NCBI GenBank assembly: GCA_016222805.1
Contig: JACRQG010000030.1
Coordinates: 5,101 to 69,100, forward strand
Reading direction: 5' to 3'
Length of the DNA: 64,000 bases
Origin: Verrucomicrobiota bacterium
GTDB lineage: Bacteria; Verrucomicrobiota; Verrucomicrobiia; Opitutales; Opitutaceae
The position numbers and the translations under genes are program-made. The number at the start of each line of letters is the position of its first letter. The first letter of the stretch is position 1. The notes under the pieces were generated by a model that did no database searches, was not told where the DNA came from, and saw nothing but the letters and a program-made list of their open reading frames with translations. Of the stretch, positions 1 through 9,924 are shown in pieces.

Positions 1-705
1 GTAAACTTCGCACCAGGCATGGAGGTCGGTGAAGTCCCGGTCGGTCCCGCTGGGGCCGTCGAGGGACTTCACGTCCGGTGTGAGCTGAATCAGGTACCCC
101 GAGACAAAGCGCGCCGCGAGACCGAGGTGACGCAGCACCTGGACCAGCAGCCAGCCCGAATCGCGGCAGGAGCCCGAACCGAGCGTCAGGGTCTGCTCGG
201 GGGTCTGGACGCCGGGTTCCAGCCGGATGAGATAACGGACCTCGCGACAGAGGCGCTGGTTGAGCTGGACGAGAAAGTCGATCGTACGCGCCTCGCTTCG
301 CGGAATGGTGGCGAGAAAATCTCGCAGGCGCGGCGTCAGCGGGCCCGGAACCAGGAATGGCTTGAGGTCCTGGGCGAGGGCGGGTTCGTAGATGAAGGGA
401 AAACGGTCCGCTCCGGGTTCGAGGAAGAAATCGAACGGGTTGTACACGGCCATTTCCGCGACCAGGCCAACCTCGATCAGGAGCTCGCGCGCCGGTTCGG
501 GGAAGACGAGGCGGGCGAGGTAATTGCCGAAGGGATCCTGCTGCCAGTTGAGAAAGTGCCGCGAGGGCTGCACCTGCAGCGAATAGGCCAGGATGCGCGT
601 GCGACAATGCGGGGCCGGGCGGAGGCGGACCACGTGGGGGGCGTGGCCCACCGGGCGATCGTAGCGGTAATGGGAACGGTGGTGAAGGGAGACGTGGATC
701 GACAT
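1..705 (-). CDS. Transglutaminase-like protein, C-terminus cut by window edge
   Basis: This is the first 235 residues of a transglutaminase-family protein that runs off the left edge. The frame opens at ATG 703-705 and stays open to base 1. The N-terminal half (about residues 1-100) fits the beta-sandwich domain seen before bacterial transglutaminase-like cores. A catalytic cysteine lies in LGSGSCRDSGWLL (Cys180) and the catalytic histidine in DLHAWCEVY (His229). The third residue of the triad, an aspartate, would lie outside the window. The gene is last in a minus-strand operon, 12 bases after the alpha-E gene. Bacterial members next to ATP-grasp and alpha-E genes are thought to act as peptidases or peptide-crosslinking enzymes on a tagged protein or peptide. 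That role is inferred from the family and context, not shown here. Confidence 0.85.
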   Translation of the reverse strand, partial: MSIHVSLHHRSHYRYDRPVGHAPHVVRLRPAPHCRTRILAYSLQVQPSRHFLNWQQDPFGNYLARLVFPEPARELLIEVGLVAEMAVYNPFDFFLEPGADRFPFIYEPALAQDLKPFLVPGPLTPRLRDFLATIPRSEARTIDFLVQLNQRLCREVRYLIRLEPGVQTPEQTLTLGSGSCRDSGWLLVQVLRHLGLAARFVSGYLIQLTPDVKSLDGPSGTDRDFTDLHAWCEVY

Positions 706-717
706 GACGCTCCGGGT

Positions 718-1707
718 TCACTGACCGTGCCGGTGCAGCGTGGATTTCTTGCCGGATTCCGGCATGCGCCGGGCGAAGAACGTGTCGAACACGCCCTGGC
801 TGACGCGGTTCATGCGGGTTTGGAGGTCGTCGAGGTATTCGTGCAAGCCGTGCTGGACGATTTCCTTCACGCTGGCGTACGCGAGGTCGGAGCAAAGCTG
901 CCCGAGCAGGCGCTCGGGGGGGTGCTTGAAGCTGTCGAGCGGCGTCGCGGAGATGGCGTGGAGCGAATCGCGGGCGCTGTTGAGGCAGAAACGGATGGCG
1001 CGGGGAAACTCGGGATCGAGGAGGAGGAACTGCACCACGCCTTCGGGTGAGAGGCGCCCGTGGCGCTTGCGGTACATCTCGAACGCGCTCGCCGAGCGGA
1101 GCACGGCCGCCCACTGGATGTCGTCGAATGGGGTGCCGACGTCCGCCACGGAGCGCAGCAGGATGAAGTACTTGACGTCGAGGATGCGCGAGGTCTTGTC
1201 CGCGCGCTCGAGCATGCGGCCGAGTCGCAGAAAGTGCCACGCCTCGTTGCGCATGAGGGTCGCTTCCGCGAGGCCCTCGAAGAGGTGGCTGGCCTCCTTG
1301 ACCGCGGTGTAGAACCCGTGTTCGCCCTGGTCGCGCGGCGGGTTGGCCGCGGCCTCCCGCACCATGAGGTAGAAGCGGTTGATCTGCTCCCACATCTCGG
1401 ACGAGATGATCTCGCGGATGGAGCGGGCATTTTCCCGGGCGGAGCGCAGGCAGGAGAGGATCGAGTTGGGGTTCTCCGGATCGAACGTGAGAAAATGGAT
1501 GACGTTCTCGCGGGTGGCGGCGCCGTACCGGCGTGCGAAGCTCTCGTCGTCGCCGGTCGTCTGGATGAGGGGTTGCCACTGCTGCTCGAGGCCGGACGGC
1601 GAGTCGAGCATGAGGTTGAGATTTACGTCGACGAAGCGCGCGACATTCTCGGCGCGCTCGACGTAACGGCCCATCCAGCAGGTGGAGTCGGCAACCCGGC
1701 TCAGCAT
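718..1707 (-). CDS. Alpha-E domain protein (DUF403)
   Basis: This 329-residue protein begins [21 protein letters not shown], the hallmark start of the all-helical alpha-E family, and the whole length matches a single alpha-E domain. The R-Y-V-E-R-A-E-N stretch near residues 14-21 is the most conserved part of the family. Biochemical function is unknown. Its start overlaps the end of the upstream ATP-grasp gene in the seven bases ATGCTGA, so translation is probably coupled. It lies 12 bases before the transglutaminase-like gene. The trio ATP-grasp, alpha-E, transglutaminase is a recurrent bacterial gene set predicted to make or modify a peptide tag. Confidence 0.92.
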   Translation of the reverse strand: MLSRVADSTCWMGRYVERAENVARFVDVNLNLMLDSPSGLEQQWQPLIQTTGDDESFARRYGAATRENVIHFLTFDPENPNSILSCLRSARENARSIREIISSEMWEQINRFYLMVREAAANPPRDQGEHGFYTAVKEASHLFEGLAEATLMRNEAWHFLRLGRMLERADKTSRILDVKYFILLRSVADVGTPFDDIQWAAVLRSASAFEMYRKRHGRLSPEGVVQFLLLDPEFPRAIRFCLNSARDSLHAISATPLDSFKHPPERLLGQLCSDLAYASVKEIVQHGLHEYLDDLQTRMNRVSQGVFDTFFARRMPESGKKSTLHRHGQ

Positions 1708-3212
1708 GACGATCCCTCCTCGCGTGGCGCACTGCCCGACGTCGTGAGGGCTTCCGCCTCCTCGTCGACGGGGGTGTTGCCCCGGGCCAGGACCCAGGTG
1801 TCTTTGCTGCCGCCGCCCTGCGACGAGTTGACGACGAGGGAACCGCGACGCAGGGCGACGCGGGTGAGTCCCCCCGGGAGCACGAACACGTCCTTGCCGT
1901 AGAGAATATAGGGGCGCAGGTCAACGTGGCGCCCCTCGAGGAGGTCGCCACAGATGGTGGGAACGCGGGAAAGCGAGAGGGTGGGCTGGGCGATATAGTT
2001 GCGGGGCTGCGCGCGGATCTTTTCGCGGAACTCGGCAAGGGCGGCGGCGGTGGCATGGGGTCCGACAAGCATGCCGTAGCCGCCCGATTCATTGGCCGCC
2101 TTGACGACCAGTTCCGGCAGGTGATCGAGCACGTAGGCGAGGTCCTTCTCCTCGGAGCAGAGGTAAGTGGGCACGTTTGGAATCAGGGCTTCCTCCCCGA
2201 GGTAGTACTTGATGATGCGGGGCACGTAGGCGTAGACGACCTTGTCGTCGGCCACGCCCGTCCCGGGTGCGTTGGCGAGCGCGACGTTGCCGGCCTGATA
2301 CACCTTCATCAGGCCGGGCACGCCCAGCAGGGAGTCGGGCCGGAAGGTCTCGGGATCAAGGAAGTCGTCGTCGATGCGGCGGTAGATGACGTCCACGCGC
2401 TCGAAACCCTGGGTGGTTCGCATCCAGACGTAGCCGTCGTGCACGACGAGATCGCCGCCCTCGACCAGTTCGATGCCCATCTGCTGGGCGAGGAACGAGT
2501 GCTCGAAATAGGCGGAGTTGTACATGCCCGGGGTCAGCAGGACGACGCGGGGGGCGGTGACGCTGTCGGGGGCGAGATACTCGAGCAGGTCGCGCAGCTT
2601 GTGGGGATACTGGGAGACCGGCCGTACTCGCGCCGCGGAAAACACCTCGGGAAACAGCTTCTTCATCAGACTGCGGTTCTCGAGCACGTAGGAGACGCCG
2701 GACGGGCAGCGGAGGTTGTCCTCGAGGACATACAGCTGACCGTCGCGGTGGCGGACGAGGTCGGTGCCGGTGATGTGGCACCAGATGCCGCGCGGCGGCT
2801 TCCAGCCGAGGCACTCCCGGCGAAAACCCTTGGAGGAGGCGATGATCTCCCGGGGGACCACCCCGTCCTTCACGATCTTCTGGTCGTGGTAGAGATCGTT
2901 GATGAAGAGGTTGAGGGCGGTGATGCGCTGGACGAGGCCCCGGTCGATGCGCGCCCATTCGGCGCCGCCGATGATCCGGGGGATGAGATCGAACGGGAGG
3001 GTCTTCTCCACCCCCTGGTTGTCGTTGTAGACATTGAAGGTGATGCCGGCCTGGATCAGCGCGCGTTCGGCCGCCTGCTGGCGCAGCTGCAGTTCCCCGG
3101 GTGGCAGTCGCTCGATGTCCTGCACGAGGGGACGGGCGGCGGGATGCGGCCGGCCGTTCCCGGCGATCAGCTCGTCGAAGAAGCCTGTGGTGTCGTAACC
3201 GGAAAAGTTCAT
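1701..3212 (-). CDS. Circularly permuted ATP-grasp type 2 protein (DUF404/DUF407)
   Basis: This 503-residue protein belongs to the circularly permuted ATP-grasp family that pairs with alpha-E proteins. Visible family motifs are [20 protein letters not shown] at about residues 160-179, SGGYGMLVG (nucleotide-binding loop) near residue 375, and [14 protein letters not shown] near the C-terminus. By family knowledge these enzymes form amide bonds between a carboxylate and an amine using ATP, probably making a short peptide or peptide tag. The substrate is unknown. It is the first gene of the minus-strand operon and overlaps the next gene by seven bases. It is divergent from valS, with 186 bases between the two starts, so both promoters should lie in 3213-3398. 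I could not pick a convincing -35/-10 pair there. Confidence 0.92.
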   Translation of the reverse strand: MNFSGYDTTGFFDELIAGNGRPHPAARPLVQDIERLPPGELQLRQQAAERALIQAGITFNVYNDNQGVEKTLPFDLIPRIIGGAEWARIDRGLVQRITALNLFINDLYHDQKIVKDGVVPREIIASSKGFRRECLGWKPPRGIWCHITGTDLVRHRDGQLYVLEDNLRCPSGVSYVLENRSLMKKLFPEVFSAARVRPVSQYPHKLRDLLEYLAPDSVTAPRVVLLTPGMYNSAYFEHSFLAQQMGIELVEGGDLVVHDGYVWMRTTQGFERVDVIYRRIDDDFLDPETFRPDSLLGVPGLMKVYQAGNVALANAPGTGVADDKVVYAYVPRIIKYYLGEEALIPNVPTYLCSEEKDLAYVLDHLPELVVKAANESGGYGMLVGPHATAAALAEFREKIRAQPRNYIAQPTLSLSRVPTICGDLLEGRHVDLRPYILYGKDVFVLPGGLTRVALRRGSLVVNSSQGGGSKDTWVLARGNTPVDEEAEALTTSGSAPREEGSSC

Positions 3213-3398
3213 CGCTGGGTTTCCCGCGCTCCGGTCGCCCGGGTGGGCGCAGGGGTTTCCCGGTCAATGCAGGAGCTGTGCCAGCCGGGCGGCGGATTCG
3301 AACGGAAGCTGCCGTGCGCCCACCGGTGGAAACTACTAAACCACTTGCCTCGCGCCGTGGCGGGGCGTTGTGTCGCGGCGCACCTTTCACCCTTTCCG

Positions 3399-6131
3399 AT
3401 GGCCGAGATTTCCAAGAGCTACGAACCGCGCGACGTGGAGAAGAAGTGGTACGCCCGCTGGCTGGCGGCGAAGGCGTTTGCCGGCAAAATCGATGCCGGC
3501 AAGGAGGCGTACTCCATCGTGATCCCGCCTCCGAACGTCACCGGCGTGCTAACCATGGGGCACGTGCTGAACAACACCCTGCAGGACATCCTCATCCGCC
3601 GGGCGCGCCTTGAGGGTCGCTCGGCGCTGTGGATCCCGGGCACGGACCACGCGGGCATTGCGACGCAGACGGTGGTGGAAAGGGAGCTTCGGAAGCAGAA
3701 GAAGACCCGGCACGATTTTGGTCGGGAGAAGTTCCTGGAGAAGGTCTGGGAGTGGCGGCAGGAGAAGGGGGGGATCATCCTGGAGCAACTGCGGCGCCTC
3801 GGGGCCTCGTGCGATTGGGATCGCACGCAGTTCACGATGGACCCGCATTACTCGAAGGCCGTGCTGACGGTGTTCGTCGATCTCTTCCGCAAGGGGCACA
3901 TCTACCGCGGCAAGCGGATGGTGAACTGGTGCCCGGTCTCGCAGACGGCGCTCAGCGACGAGGAGGTGATCATGAAGCCGGTCAGCGGCATGATCTACCG
4001 GGTGCGCTACGAGCGGGTGGATGCGCCGGGGACCTACATCGAGGTGAAGACCACGCGGCCGGAGACCATCCCGGGCGACGTGGCGATCGCCGTGCATCCC
4101 GACGATCCGCGCTATGCCGGCTGGATCGGCCGGAAAGTGCGCCGCGCCCTCGGGCCGGCGGCGGAGATTCCGATCATCGGCGATGCGGCGGTGGACCGGG
4201 AGTTCGGCACCGGAGCGTTGAAGATCACCCCGGCGCACGACAAGGCCGACCTCGAAATTGGCGGGCGGCACCGGCTGCCCATCGTCGATGTGCTGGACGC
4301 CAACGGCGTGCTCAACGATCTCGCCGGGCCGGAGCTGGCCGGGATGGATCGCTTCGCGGGCCGCAAAAAGGCCGCCGAACTGCTCAAGGCGTCCGGGGCG
4401 CTGGTGGCGGAGGAACCCTACGCGAACAACGTGGGCTACTCGGAGCGCGCCGACGTGCCGATCGAGCCGCGGCTGACCTGGCAGTGGTGGCTGCGCTATC
4501 CCCGCGTGGAGGAGGCGAAGGCGGCGGTGCGCGACGGGCACATCAAGTTTCACCCCGAGCGCTGGAGCAAGGTCTACCTGCACTGGCTGGAGAACATCCA
4601 GGATTGGTGCATCAGCCGGCAGTTGTGGTGGGGGCACCGCATCCCGGTCTGGTATCGCAAGGGCGTGAACCGCGAGCAGCTGACCGAGGCGGATCTGCGC
4701 GATCCGTCCAAGGTGCACGTTTCCCTCGAGGGCCCGGCGGACCCGGAGAACTGGGTGCAGGAGGACGACGTCCTCGACACCTGGGCCTCCTCCTGGCTGT
4801 GGCCGTTCGCGACGATGGGCTGGCCCGAGGCGGAGGCGCAGAAGCAGGCCGGCATCGATTATTTCTATCCGACGACCACGCTGGTCACCGGCCCGGACAT
4901 CATCTTCTTCTGGGTGGCGCGGATGATTATGGCGGGGCTCGAATTCATGCGGCCGGGCGAGCCGCTCGAGCGGCGCATTCCCTTCCGCCACGTGTATTTC
5001 ACCGGCATCATCCGTGATGCCAAGGGCCGGAAGATGTCGAAGTCGCTGGGCAACTCGCCCGATCCCCTCGACCTCATCGACAAGTACGGGGCGGACGGTC
5101 TGCGCTTCGGAATCGTGTCGATCGCGCCGCAGGGGCAGGACATCCGCTTCCAGGAGGACCGGATCGAGGGCGGGAAGAACTTTTGCAACAAGCTGTGGAA
5201 CGCCTGCCGCTTCCGGCAGATGAGCGGCGAGGCGGGCGACAACTCCTCGCTGCCGGCGATCCTTGACCGGCTCGACGCGGCCCGGTTCGACGCCGACGAC
5301 CACGCGATCCTCGATCGGCTCCTGGCGACGAAGCGCGACGTGAACCGTTGTTTCTACGAGTTCGAGTTCAGCGCGGCGGTGCAGGCCCTGTACGGTTTTT
5401 TCTGGAACGACTTCTGCGACTGGTACGTCGAGGTGTCGAAGGCGAAGCTCCAGGATCCCGCGACCAAGGCGAACTGCCTCGCCATCCAGGACCTGGTGCT
5501 CCGGCAGACCCTGCTGCTGCTGCATCCCTTCATCCCGTTCATCACCGAGGAGCTGTGGCACGAACTCGGATACGGTGCGCCCGACACCTCGATCGAGGAC
5601 GTGCGTGTCGAAAACGCCTCGCAGATCGCCACGACCTCGCTGGCGCGCGGGCTCACCCTCGATCGCGAGGCGGTCGTGGCCGTGGAGCGCCTGAAGACCT
5701 TCGTCTCCCAGGCGCGGGCCCTCAAGGCCGAGCGCGGCCTCGCCAGCCGCCGGGACGTGAAGCTACTCGTCAGCACCACGGACGCCGATTGGGCCACGAT
5801 TGGCGCGAACCTGGCGAAGATCAGCCGCATGGCCGGGGCATCCAGCATCACCCGGCAGGCCGTGGTGGAGGGGGCGCCGGCCGTGGTGACACCGCTGGGC
5901 ACCGTCTACCTCGATCTCGCCAGTTCCGTGGATGCCGGAGCCGAGCGGGCGCGGCTGCAGAAGGAGCTGGAGCAACTGGCCCGGCACATCGCGGGCACCG
6001 AGGCGCGGCTGGCCAACCCGGCCTTTGTCAGCAAGGCGCCCCCGGCCGTCCTCGAAGGGGCGAAGAAGCAGCTGGCCGAACAGCAGGCGAAGCGCGGCGA
6101 ACTGGAGCGACTGCTCAAGGCGCTGGGCTAG
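3399..6131 (+). CDS. valS: Valine--tRNA ligase
   Basis: This 910-residue class I aminoacyl-tRNA synthetase charges tRNA-Val with valine in the cytoplasm. The HIGH-equivalent motif is PPPNVTGVLTMGH (residues 43-55) and the second signature is KMSKSLGNSPDP (from residue 545). The valine type is supported by GTDHAGIATQTVVE near residue 85, the large editing domain between about residues 200 and 340, and a C-terminal coiled-coil arm (about 845-910) rich in Leu, Glu, Lys and Arg. An open frame continues upstream to about 1926, but it is antisense to the ATP-grasp gene. The ATG at 3399, beginning MAEISKSYEPRDVEKKWY, gives the family's normal N-terminus and length. Confidence 0.97.
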   Translation: MAEISKSYEPRDVEKKWYARWLAAKAFAGKIDAGKEAYSIVIPPPNVTGVLTMGHVLNNTLQDILIRRARLEGRSALWIPGTDHAGIATQTVVERELRKQKKTRHDFGREKFLEKVWEWRQEKGGIILEQLRRLGASCDWDRTQFTMDPHYSKAVLTVFVDLFRKGHIYRGKRMVNWCPVSQTALSDEEVIMKPVSGMIYRVRYERVDAPGTYIEVKTTRPETIPGDVAIAVHPDDPRYAGWIGRKVRRALGPAAEIPIIGDAAVDREFGTGALKITPAHDKADLEIGGRHRLPIVDVLDANGVLNDLAGPELAGMDRFAGRKKAAELLKASGALVAEEPYANNVGYSERADVPIEPRLTWQWWLRYPRVEEAKAAVRDGHIKFHPERWSKVYLHWLENIQDWCISRQLWWGHRIPVWYRKGVNREQLTEADLRDPSKVHVSLEGPADPENWVQEDDVLDTWASSWLWPFATMGWPEAEAQKQAGIDYFYPTTTLVTGPDIIFFWVARMIMAGLEFMRPGEPLERRIPFRHVYFTGIIRDAKGRKMSKSLGNSPDPLDLIDKYGADGLRFGIVSIAPQGQDIRFQEDRIEGGKNFCNKLWNACRFRQMSGEAGDNSSLPAILDRLDAARFDADDHAILDRLLATKRDVNRCFYEFEFSAAVQALYGFFWNDFCDWYVEVSKAKLQDPATKANCLAIQDLVLRQTLLLLHPFIPFITEELWHELGYGAPDTSIEDVRVENASQIATTSLARGLTLDREAVVAVERLKTFVSQARALKAERGLASRRDVKLLVSTTDADWATIGANLAKISRMAGASSITRQAVVEGAPAVVTPLGTVYLDLASSVDAGAERARLQKELEQLARHIAGTEARLANPAFVSKAPPAVLEGAKKQLAEQQAKRGELERLLKALG

Positions 6132-6137
6132 CCTGCC

Positions 6138-6215
6138 CTGTGGGCGGGGCGACCGCGCCCCGCGCGAGGCGGCTTCGGAACCGACGGATGCGGGGCGCGG
6201 TCGCCCCGTCTACAG
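6138..6215. repeat. REP-like palindromic repeat, copy 1
   Basis: Two arms face each other: 6138-6163 and 6190-6215 are inverted copies of 26 bases with two mismatches. Each arm is itself a hairpin of the form GCGGGGCG-CGGT-CGCCCCGT followed by CTACAG. The element sits between the convergent 3' ends of valS and the propeller gene. Related units occur near 40385-40410 and 47714-47738. The pattern matches the general design of bacterial REP/RAYT repeats, but no RAYT transposase is in the window. Confidence 0.75.
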
Positions 6216-6265
6216 GCACGTGACCGAGGAGAGTTGGCGCCCCGAACCTGCGCCTGCCGCCGAGG

Positions 6266-7585
6266 TCAGGACTTCCGGACGTCGTAGGCGAGGAGCACGT
6301 CCTGGTCGCGCAGGTAGAGACGTCCGTTGGCGATCACGGGATGGGGCCAGCTGTTCTTGTCACTGCGATCCGGGGGATCGAACCGGCCCTTCTCGTTCCA
6401 TCCTACCGTGGCTCCGTCGAGCAGGACCACGGTGCCGGCCCGGCTCTCCAGTCGGAGGTAAAGCATGCCGTCGGCAGCGGTGATCGAACCCTTGCCGAGT
6501 TTTGTCATCTCCGCCTTGAAGGCGACTTCGCCGGTCTTGAAATTCTGCCAGGTCCAGCCGCCGCCATCATTGAAGCCCACCAGGTTCTCGCCGATCTTCA
6601 CCACGCCACCATGGTGGTTGGTCATGGCCTTGTTGGCGTAGACCTCGGTGGCGGTGAACTGTCCGCCCGCTGCGTCGATGCGGAACAGGTTGCAGCCCGC
6701 GCCGTAGCCAGAGGTCACATACACGAGGTTGCCGTCGACGATTGGGGTGGGAATGACGGCGGTGCGCCCGCTGCGACTGGCCTTCCACAACACCTTGCCA
6801 TCGGTGGTGCGCACGCCGGCCACATGGTTGAGCGTGGGGGCATCGCGGCCGCGGCCGCCCTCGGTCGCGTCGGCGATCTGCACATACTGCCGTACCCCGC
6901 CGATGGTGGCGACCACTACGGACGAGTAGCTCGCCTTGTCGGTCCAGTCCTTCGTGCGCCAGATCACGGCGCCGGTAAGTTTGTTGAGCGCGACCATGGT
7001 TCCGTCCGTTCCGCCGGGGCAGCAGAGGAGCATCTCCCCGTCGATCAGGGGCGATTCGGAGTAACCCCAGACCGACATCATCCGGCCTTTGAAGTCCTTG
7101 GCCAGGTTGCGCCGCCACACGATCTTGCCGGTGGCGGTCTCGGCACAGACGAGTTCTCCCCACTGCCCGAGAGTGTACACGCGCGCGCCATCGACGGTGG
7201 GGGTGCAGCGGGTGCCCGGGTACTTGTTGGACGACTCGCCGCCGGTTTCGCCGACCTTGGTGGACCAGAGCACCTTGCCGGACTTTTCGTCCAGGGCGTG
7301 CAGGTAGCTCGCGTCGGCGCCGTCTCCCATCGTGTAGATTCGTCCGGCGGCGACGGAAACACCACTGTAGCCACTCCCGATTCCACGGGCCTTCCAGGCG
7401 AGGGCGGGACCTCCGGCGGGCCAGGCGCGCAGGAGTCCGGTTTCCTTGGAAATGCTGTCGCGGTCGGGGCCGCGCCACTGCGGCCAGTCCGTCGCGAGGG
7501 CGGGTGAGGCGGCAGCGAGGAGGATCGCGACGGCGACGAGCTTCGGGGATGCCAAGGGAGGATTCGAGGTTCGGGAAGAAAGCAT
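6266..7585 (-). CDS. Secreted PQQ-like beta-propeller protein
   Basis: This 439-residue protein has an N-terminal signal peptide (LVAVAILLAAASPALA, cleavage near residue 31) followed by TDWPQWRGPDRDSISKETGL. That W-P-Q-W-R-G-P opening is typical of PQQ-binding-like repeat proteins of planctomycetes and verrucomicrobia. Blades carry Ala/Leu-rich strands with G-K-V-L-W, G-K-I-V-W-R and similar repeat signatures. There is no obvious catalytic domain beyond the propeller, so it may bind another protein or a quinone. It is divergent from a second propeller gene, with 106 bases between the starts, which suggests paired expression or a local duplication. Function is not known. Confidence 0.85.
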   Translation of the reverse strand: MLSSRTSNPPLASPKLVAVAILLAAASPALATDWPQWRGPDRDSISKETGLLRAWPAGGPALAWKARGIGSGYSGVSVAAGRIYTMGDGADASYLHALDEKSGKVLWSTKVGETGGESSNKYPGTRCTPTVDGARVYTLGQWGELVCAETATGKIVWRRNLAKDFKGRMMSVWGYSESPLIDGEMLLCCPGGTDGTMVALNKLTGAVIWRTKDWTDKASYSSVVVATIGGVRQYVQIADATEGGRGRDAPTLNHVAGVRTTDGKVLWKASRSGRTAVIPTPIVDGNLVYVTSGYGAGCNLFRIDAAGGQFTATEVYANKAMTNHHGGVVKIGENLVGFNDGGGWTWQNFKTGEVAFKAEMTKLGKGSITAADGMLYLRLESRAGTVVLLDGATVGWNEKGRFDPPDRSDKNSWPHPVIANGRLYLRDQDVLLAYDVRKS

Positions 7586-7691
7586 GGTCGGAGCGAGTTT
7601 CGCGGGAGAGGGGAATCAGTATTGTCTCGGCGTTCAACCCTTATCCCCCGTAGGTTTGCGGGCTGTGAGGACGGTGCTTCGAAACAACAGC

Positions 7692-9071
7692 ATGATGATC
7701 CCGGCAGGGGTGGCGATGGCCGCGACCCTGGTGCTGGCGGTCTGGCTCTCACGCCGGGCCGAGAGCGAGTTGAAGGTGCGCATGCCCGGCACCGACCACC
7801 CTCCGGGGGTGGATGCCGCCGCCGTGATGAACCCCGCGGCCGGTGGCAAGGTGGTGCCGGGCGAGGGGACCGCCGCGGCCTTGCCCGGCGCTTGGCCGGG
7901 CTTCCGCGGTGCGGGGCTGACCGGTATCAATGCCGAAGCCACGAAGCTCGCACGAAGCTGGCCCGCGGGGGGGCCGCGGGAGTTGTGGGCGATCGCGGCG
8001 GGCGAGGGCTACGGTGGCGTGGCGGTGCAGGAGGGACGGGTGTACCTGATGGATTACCACCAGGAGCGCCGGGTGAGCATGCTGCGCTGCCTCTCCTTGG
8101 CGGATGGCCGCGAAATCTGGCGTTACGAGTACCCTCTTTCCGTGAAACGGAATCACGGGATGACCCGCACCGTGCCGACCGTGGCGGGCCGATGGGTCGT
8201 GGCGATGGACCCCAAGTGCAACGTGCTGTGCGTGGATCGGGAAACCGGCGAACTGCGCTGGGCCCTCAACCTGGTGCGCGAATACGGCGCGACCGTGCCG
8301 CCGTGGTACACCGGGCAGTGCCCGCTGGTGGAAGGGGATGCGGTCATCCTGGCGCCCGGCGGCAAGGACGCCCTTTTCCTGGCGGTGTCACTGTCGACCG
8401 GCAAGCCGCTCTGGACGACCCCGAATCCTCGCGGCTGGAAGATGACGCACGCGTCGATCTCACCGGTCGAGTTCGCGGGCCGGCGGATGTTCGTGTATCC
8501 GGCCAGCGGCGGCGTGGCCGCGGCCGCGGAGAAAGATGGCGCGCTGCTCTGGGAAACCACTGACTGGAAGATCAGCATCGCCACGGTGCCGACCCCGCTC
8601 GTCCTCCCGGAGGGCCGGATCTTCCTTTCCGGGGGCTACAACGCGGGCAGCGTGATGCTGCAGCTGCGCGAGCAAGACGGGCGCATCGTGACGGGCACCT
8701 TGTACCGGCTGGCGCCGGAGGTCTTCGGGGCCACGCAGCACTCTCCGCTGCTGCTCGACGGGAAGATCTACGGGATCCGTCCCAACGGCCACTTCGTCTG
8801 CCTCGACGCGAGCGGGAAGATCCGCTGGTCCAGCGGTCCGGCCGCGCAGTTCGGGCTGGGCCCCTTCCTGATCGCCGACGGGTTGATCTTCGCGATGAAC
8901 GACACCGGCGTGCTCAGCCTGATGGAGCTTTCGCCGGACAAGTATGTGCCGCTGGCCAAGGCGCAGGTCCTGAAAGGTCGCGAGTCGTGGGGCCCGATGG
9001 CCCTGGTCGGAGGCCGGCTGATCGTGCGCGACCTCACGCGGGTCGCCTGTCTCGACGTGGCGGCGAAGTAG
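7692..9071 (+). CDS. PQQ-like beta-propeller protein with N-terminal membrane anchor
   Basis: This 459-residue protein starts MMIPAGVAMAATLVLAVWLS, an uncleaved signal or single membrane anchor, then a low-complexity linker and a beta-propeller. Repeat signatures include DGREIWRYEYP, TGELRWALN, TGKPLWTTPN and DGALLWETTDW. An in-frame GTG at 7665 would add nine residues and cannot be excluded. The propeller probably sits in the periplasm. It is divergent from the secreted paralogue at 6266-7585, and the two share the opening pattern W-P-x-(W/F)-R-G. A hairpin at 9128-9149 follows the stop. Function is unknown. Confidence 0.8.
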   Translation: MMIPAGVAMAATLVLAVWLSRRAESELKVRMPGTDHPPGVDAAAVMNPAAGGKVVPGEGTAAALPGAWPGFRGAGLTGINAEATKLARSWPAGGPRELWAIAAGEGYGGVAVQEGRVYLMDYHQERRVSMLRCLSLADGREIWRYEYPLSVKRNHGMTRTVPTVAGRWVVAMDPKCNVLCVDRETGELRWALNLVREYGATVPPWYTGQCPLVEGDAVILAPGGKDALFLAVSLSTGKPLWTTPNPRGWKMTHASISPVEFAGRRMFVYPASGGVAAAAEKDGALLWETTDWKISIATVPTPLVLPEGRIFLSGGYNAGSVMLQLREQDGRIVTGTLYRLAPEVFGATQHSPLLLDGKIYGIRPNGHFVCLDASGKIRWSSGPAAQFGLGPFLIADGLIFAMNDTGVLSLMELSPDKYVPLAKAQVLKGRESWGPMALVGGRLIVRDLTRVACLDVAAK

Positions 9072-9117
9072 CTGGCGTTCGCTGCGGCCCGCGGCGACCC
9101 CGCGAAAGCCCGCGGCA

Positions 9118-9149
9118 GAAAAGAAAAACGCCCGGCCGGAGCCGGGCGT
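9118..9149 (-). terminator. Intrinsic terminator of the VPDSG-type gene
   Basis: A perfect 9-bp stem, ACGCCCGGC (9128-9136) and GCCGGGCGT (9141-9149), closes a CGGA loop. The A-rich run at 9118-9128 becomes a U tract on the minus-strand transcript, giving a classical terminator 35 bases after the stop of the gene at 9184-9924. The same stem may also end transcription of the plus-strand propeller gene. Confidence 0.75.
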
Positions 9150-9183
9150 ACGAGGGTGGGCGTGAGTTCGGAACCGCGGGCAA

Positions 9184-9924
9184 TCAGAGGCGGCGGCGTC
9201 CCAGGGCGAGCGCGACGAGGCCCATGGCGACGAGCAGAACGGCCGAGGCGGAATCCGGCACCGTGCCGAAGACCTGGACGTTTACGTCGGACGCCTTGTC
9301 CCATCCGTTTCCGAGCGAGGTCCAGCTTTCGAGGGTGGAGGCGACCCCATTGACGATGTTGAGCCCCAGCATGGAGTTGTCGGCACCTTGCTGCAGAGAA
9401 CCGGCGAGGGCGGCGTTGGCGGCATGCGCAAAGGGGACGAACGGCGAAGTGGACCGGCTGCCGTCGAGGAAGAAGTTATACGTCTGGCCGGCACCAAGGT
9501 TGATGTTTACCGCGAAATCGAGCTGGTACATGGAGATCGGCCCGCCGGCGGATCCCTGGTAGGTGGATCCTCCGGAGTATAGCGCGGTGGAGATGGAGGC
9601 AGTCGAGGGGAGCAGGGAAATCGGGTCACCGGCGACTCCACCCCAGAGCAACGCCAGATCGGTCGCGCCGACCGACCACAGCCGAATGGTGTCGATGTGG
9701 TAGTTCGAGCCTGTGGTGTTCGTGAAGGTATCGCCGACCAGCCAATAATTGTTCAGGTTGGATTTCACGTCGTAGGCCCAAGCGACGTTGCTGCGATTGG
9801 CGCCGGCGGCGTTGTTGAGGTTGGCGGTTGGCAGTCCCCGGTCGACAAGGAGCGTGTTGGCATTAAGGCCCAAGGCTCCGGCGAGACACAGTGTCGTGAA
9901 CGTCAGTCGATAGCCAAGTTTCAT
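9184..9924 (-). CDS. Secreted protein with VPDSG/PEP-CTERM-like sorting tail
   Basis: This 246-residue protein has a signal peptide (MKLGYRLTFTTLCLAGALGL) and a C-terminal sorting tail: VPDSASAVLLVAMGLVALAL followed by GRRRL. The motif V-P-D-S, a hydrophobic helix and a basic end match the VPDSG variant of PEP-CTERM signals known in Verrucomicrobia. The usual glycine after VPDS is alanine here. The middle is Thr/Ser/Asn/Gly-rich beta structure of unknown function. Such proteins are exported and then processed by an exosortase, which is not in this window. The gene has visibly lower G+C than its neighbours and ends in an intrinsic terminator. Confidence 0.85.
   Translation of the reverse strand: MKLGYRLTFTTLCLAGALGLNANTLLVDRGLPTANLNNAAGANRSNVAWAYDVKSNLNNYWLVGDTFTNTTGSNYHIDTIRLWSVGATDLALLWGGVAGDPISLLPSTASISTALYSGGSTYQGSAGGPISMYQLDFAVNINLGAGQTYNFFLDGSRSTSPFVPFAHAANAALAGSLQQGADNSMLGLNIVNGVASTLESWTSLGNGWDKASDVNVQVFGTVPDSASAVLLVAMGLVALALGRRRL

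Noticed and set aside
1926-3398. Open extension of the valS frame about 490 codons upstream
   Set aside because: It is antisense to the ATP-grasp gene and has no valine-tRNA ligase similarity; high GC removes stop codons in shadow frames.
3549-5561. 670-codon minus-strand frame opposite valS
   Set aside because: Composition (His, Arg, Val, Leu rich) is typical of a shadow of a GC-rich gene; valS on the plus strand has full family motifs.
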